A program made the translations under genes and the position numbers. Of a stretch of 9,473 nt of DNA, positions 7,207-9,473 are shown piece after piece (within the stretch, counting starts at the first letter, position 1; the number at the start of each line of letters is the position of its first letter). Under the pieces are notes generated by a model. That model was given only the letters and a program-made list of their open reading frames with translations, did not search any database and had not been told where the DNA came from. This stretch comes from an uncultured Lachnospiraceae bacterium (lineage in GTDB: Bacteria; Bacillota_A; Clostridia; Lachnospirales; Lachnospiraceae): assembly GCA_905200565.1 (NCBI GenBank), contig CAJKKX010000055.1:1-9473 (forward strand), written 5' to 3'.

Positions 7207-9473
7207 TTAATTCTTTGAGACCTGATTTAATCTGTTGTTCAGTTTATGGATCAGCTCCGGAGTGATCAAGCCAGCCATCTGTTTTAATGTATTTTCCACA
7301 CTCATGCGATCCATCATTTTCTGCATTTCTGCCGGAAGCTGTATATTTTTTGCCACATCTCCATAAGATTCTACCGCTTTTGCCTGAATGGGCGCAATCA
7401 GCTCATCGAACACGGCAAATGCCTCTGGATTTGCTTTCACATCACCCATACTGTCCATGATGGAAAAATAGCCTTCCCTGATGATCTCATCGTCCCGGTC
7501 AAACCAGTTTACTACTTCCATACCTGCTTTCCGGTAATCCGGATTCGGCTGTTCCACTTTGCGTATCCTTATGGTATCGCTGTATTTCCCCGCCTTTGCT
7601 TCGATCACATGCTCCCCGCTTATGGCAACTTTAAATCTGAATATTTTATCCGCTTCCAGAGTCTCTGTTTCCTTCCCGTCCACATACAGTGTCACAGCCG
7701 GCTGGTTGGAGTATGCCTTGATCTCAGTCTCTGCCTCATCTCTGTCCACATACCTGCTTCCGCACAGATGTACGAAGGGATCCCCGGACAGATAGGCTTT
7801 GTAGATATAAAACGCGTCCTTCTTCGTCTTCCGGTCAAAGGTCACAAGTCCTTTTTGATTCTGCCCCGGCTTTCCGCCCTCGTCACGTCCGTCTGCGCCG
7901 AAATCAAACATGTTCCAGACATGCATTGCCCAGATATAGGGACGTTTGCTCCACATTTCCAGCATATGCTCATGATACAACGCCTGGTAAGACTCTGACC
8001 AGTCCCCTTTTTGTGGATTTGCGCTCTGATACTGCGGATTGGCATCCGCGCCGTATTCGGAAAGCCCCATTGCCACATCGGGATGTTTTTCATGATAGCT
8101 GTCAAACCAGGCGTCATTATCCTCCAGTTCCCCCACATACCAGCCGTAATAAAGATTGTAGGAGCGGATATCCGGCAATGTCACCAGCTCCTCCTCCGGG
8201 CTTAACATAAAGACGTGTGCCATGGCAGTCGGTCTGGTCGCATCCATTTCGTGGCACAGATCATTCAGTATCCGATGATTTTCCATCAGATCCTCAGTGA
8301 CTCCGGTAGTTCCCGTGATCTCATTGGAAAGCGCCCAGCAGATAATGGAGGGATGATTGTAATTCTGCACAATAAGCTCTTTCATCTGGAAAACCGTATT
8401 TTCCCTTGCCTCCGGCATATGCTCCGTAATATATGGGATCTCTGCCCACACGATCATACCATACTTGTCCGCAAGCTCATAAAAATACTGGTCATGCTGA
8501 TAATGTGCCAGACGAACCGTATTGGCCCCCATTTCGAGCAAAAGCTGCATATCTTCCTCGTGCATGGCGGGTGTCAGAGCATTGCCCACACCTTGTCTGT
8601 CCTGATGACGGGCCGCCCCGCAGAGAGGATAGGATCTTCCGTTCAGGAAAAATCCCTTCTGAGGATCAATGAAGAAAGTGCGGCAGCCAAACTTTGTTTC
8701 CACACAGTCCCGGATTTCCGTACTCTCATCCTCCTGCAGCTCTGCTCTCAAAGTATATAGATACGGATCATCTTTTCCATCCCACAGATGTACCTGTTCA
8801 AGCTCCATTTCTTCTTTCATGTAATTCTTCTTTACCGGCACAAAAGACCTGGCCACCACATTTCCCTCGCAGTCCAGAACTGACAGTTCTGCCGATGTTC
8901 CGTCCGGGACATTTTCAGTCCATCCTTCCACCCCGATCTTTGCGCTGTTTCCAGCCACCCTTGGTGTCACCTTTACACCGCAGCCTCCATAATAGCCCAT
9001 AGCGAAATGTGCTTTCGGCACCCGGATCAAATATACGTCTCTGTAAATACCTCCGTAAAAAGTGAAATCCGCTTTCTGTGGATAAACCGTGCGCACTGCT
9101 CTGTTATCCGCCGAAATCACGATCGTATTTTCCGCTTCCAGCCAGGGTGTGAGGTTTACCCGGAACGTTGAATAGCCCCCATCATGCTTTCCCGCAAGCT
9201 GACCATTTATATAAACCTCTGCCATCATAGCCACCCCGCGAAATTCCATCCAGAGTTCTTCTTCCCGATCTAATTTCATTTTAGGAAGCTGCTTTACATA
9301 CCAGCACTTTCCCCGGTAATAATCGTTGCCGCCGTCCTGGCCGTCAACCGCATTCCAGGTATGGGGTAAATTGACAATTTCACCAAAAGAAGCATCCATC
9401 GCTTTAGACGCAGCGACTTCGATGCCGATATTTTCTCTGATAAACTTCCAGTTGTCCGTACACTTTATCCGAT
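7207..9473 (-). CDS. GH2 beta-galactosidase-like enzyme with helical C-terminal tail (5' end outside window)
   Basis: The frame stays open from the TAA at 7207-7209 to the right edge, giving about 755 codons. The Met codon at 9399 is internal: the 24 in-frame codons before it (including CTDNWKFIRENIG) are the normal first strand of a GH2 sugar-binding domain, so the true start is just outside. Numbering from that Met, the jelly-roll domain covers about 1-130 (FRGVAMMAEVYINGQLAGKH), an Ig-like domain 135-243, and the TIM barrel 248-540. The acid/base is probably E360 in ICWALSNEITG and the nucleophile E448 in MGLSEYGAD. The barrel ends with WNMFDFGADGRDEGG and KGLVTFDRKTKKDAFYIYKA, a strong beta-galactosidase-type signature. 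A DUF4982-like domain follows (about 560-615), then a polar, mostly helical tail (about 620-730). This is the most upstream gene visible, 68 bases before the second GH2. Localisation cannot be judged because the N-terminus is missing. Confidence 0.92.
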   Translation of the reverse strand, partial: RIKCTDNWKFIRENIGIEVAASKAMDASFGEIVNLPHTWNAVDGQDGGNDYYRGKCWYVKQLPKMKLDREEELWMEFRGVAMMAEVYINGQLAGKHDGGYSTFRVNLTPWLEAENTIVISADNRAVRTVYPQKADFTFYGGIYRDVYLIRVPKAHFAMGYYGGCGVKVTPRVAGNSAKIGVEGWTENVPDGTSAELSVLDCEGNVVARSFVPVKKNYMKEEMELEQVHLWDGKDDPYLYTLRAELQEDESTEIRDCVETKFGCRTFFIDPQKGFFLNGRSYPLCGAARHQDRQGVGNALTPAMHEEDMQLLLEMGANTVRLAHYQHDQYFYELADKYGMIVWAEIPYITEHMPEARENTVFQMKELIVQNYNHPSIICWALSNEITGTTGVTEDLMENHRILNDLCHEMDATRPTAMAHVFMLSPEEELVTLPDIRSYNLYYGWYVGELEDNDAWFDSYHEKHPDVAMGLSEYGADANPQYQSANPQKGDWSESYQALYHEHMLEMWSKRPYIWAMHVWNMFDFGADGRDEGGKPGQNQKGLVTFDRKTKKDAFYIYKAYLSGDPFVHLCGSRYVDRDEAETEIKAYSNQPAVTLYVDGKETETLEADKIFRFKVAISGEHVIEAKAGKYSDTIRIRKVEQPNPDYRKAGMEVVNWFDRDDEIIREGYFSIMDSMGDVKANPEAFAVFDELIAPIQAKAVESYGDVAKNIQLPAEMQKMMDRMSVENTLKQMAGLITPELIHKLNNRLNQVSKN

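Noticed and set aside
8215..8760. Plus-strand open frame of 181 codons within the first GH2 gene
   Set aside because: It is antisense to the conserved GH2 barrel, has a composition typical of a reversed coding strand, and matches no family I recognise.
1..9473. Mobile elements, CRISPR repeats, tRNA or rRNA genes, phage or defence genes
   Set aside because: The window is almost fully occupied by five glycosidase genes. No direct-repeat array, transposase motif, cloverleaf or defence-type domain was seen on either strand.

Overview
The window is a single-direction block of carbohydrate-active enzyme genes. Five coding regions fill almost all of it, all on the minus strand, so transcription runs from right to left. 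No RNA gene, mobile element, CRISPR array, transporter or regulator is visible. The protein style (long cysteine-containing glycosidases without signal peptides, AAGGAG-type ribosome sites, roughly balanced base composition) suggests a gut Bacillota member, most likely of the Lachnospiraceae. That is judged from sequence style only, not from a database match.

Layout in transcription order: (1) a GH2 beta-galactosidase-like enzyme whose start lies beyond the right edge (7207 to 9473); (2) a second, clearly different GH2 enzyme of 828 residues (4652 to 7138); (3) a 532-residue GH35-like enzyme with a DUF5597-type C-terminus (2979 to 4577); (4) a 603-residue GH43 enzyme followed by a discoidin/F5/8C-like module and a fibronectin-III-like module (1149 to 2960); (5) the N-terminal 371 residues of a GH106-like glycosidase that runs off the left edge (1 to 1114). 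The spacers are 68, 74, 18 and 34 bases. Each of the four visible starts has its own Shine-Dalgarno sequence. No terminator is seen between the genes, so they are probably one operon whose promoter lies to the right of the window.

None of the four proteins with a visible N-terminus has a signal peptide, and all are cysteine-bearing, so they probably act in the cytoplasm on imported oligosaccharides. The family mix (two GH2, one GH35-like, one GH43, one GH106-like) suggests removal of beta-galactose, arabinose or xylose, and perhaps rhamnose, from a branched plant glycan. Rhamnogalacturonan-I or arabinogalactan side chains and galactosylated xyloglucan are the two readings I consider most plausible. 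The substrate itself cannot be read from the sequence.

I found no evidence of an undescribed defence, mobile or regulatory system. The points worth a second look are in the enzymes: an extra segment inside the GH43 domain, a helical tail on the first GH2, an altered motif in the GH106-like protein, and paired hairpins in one intergenic spacer.
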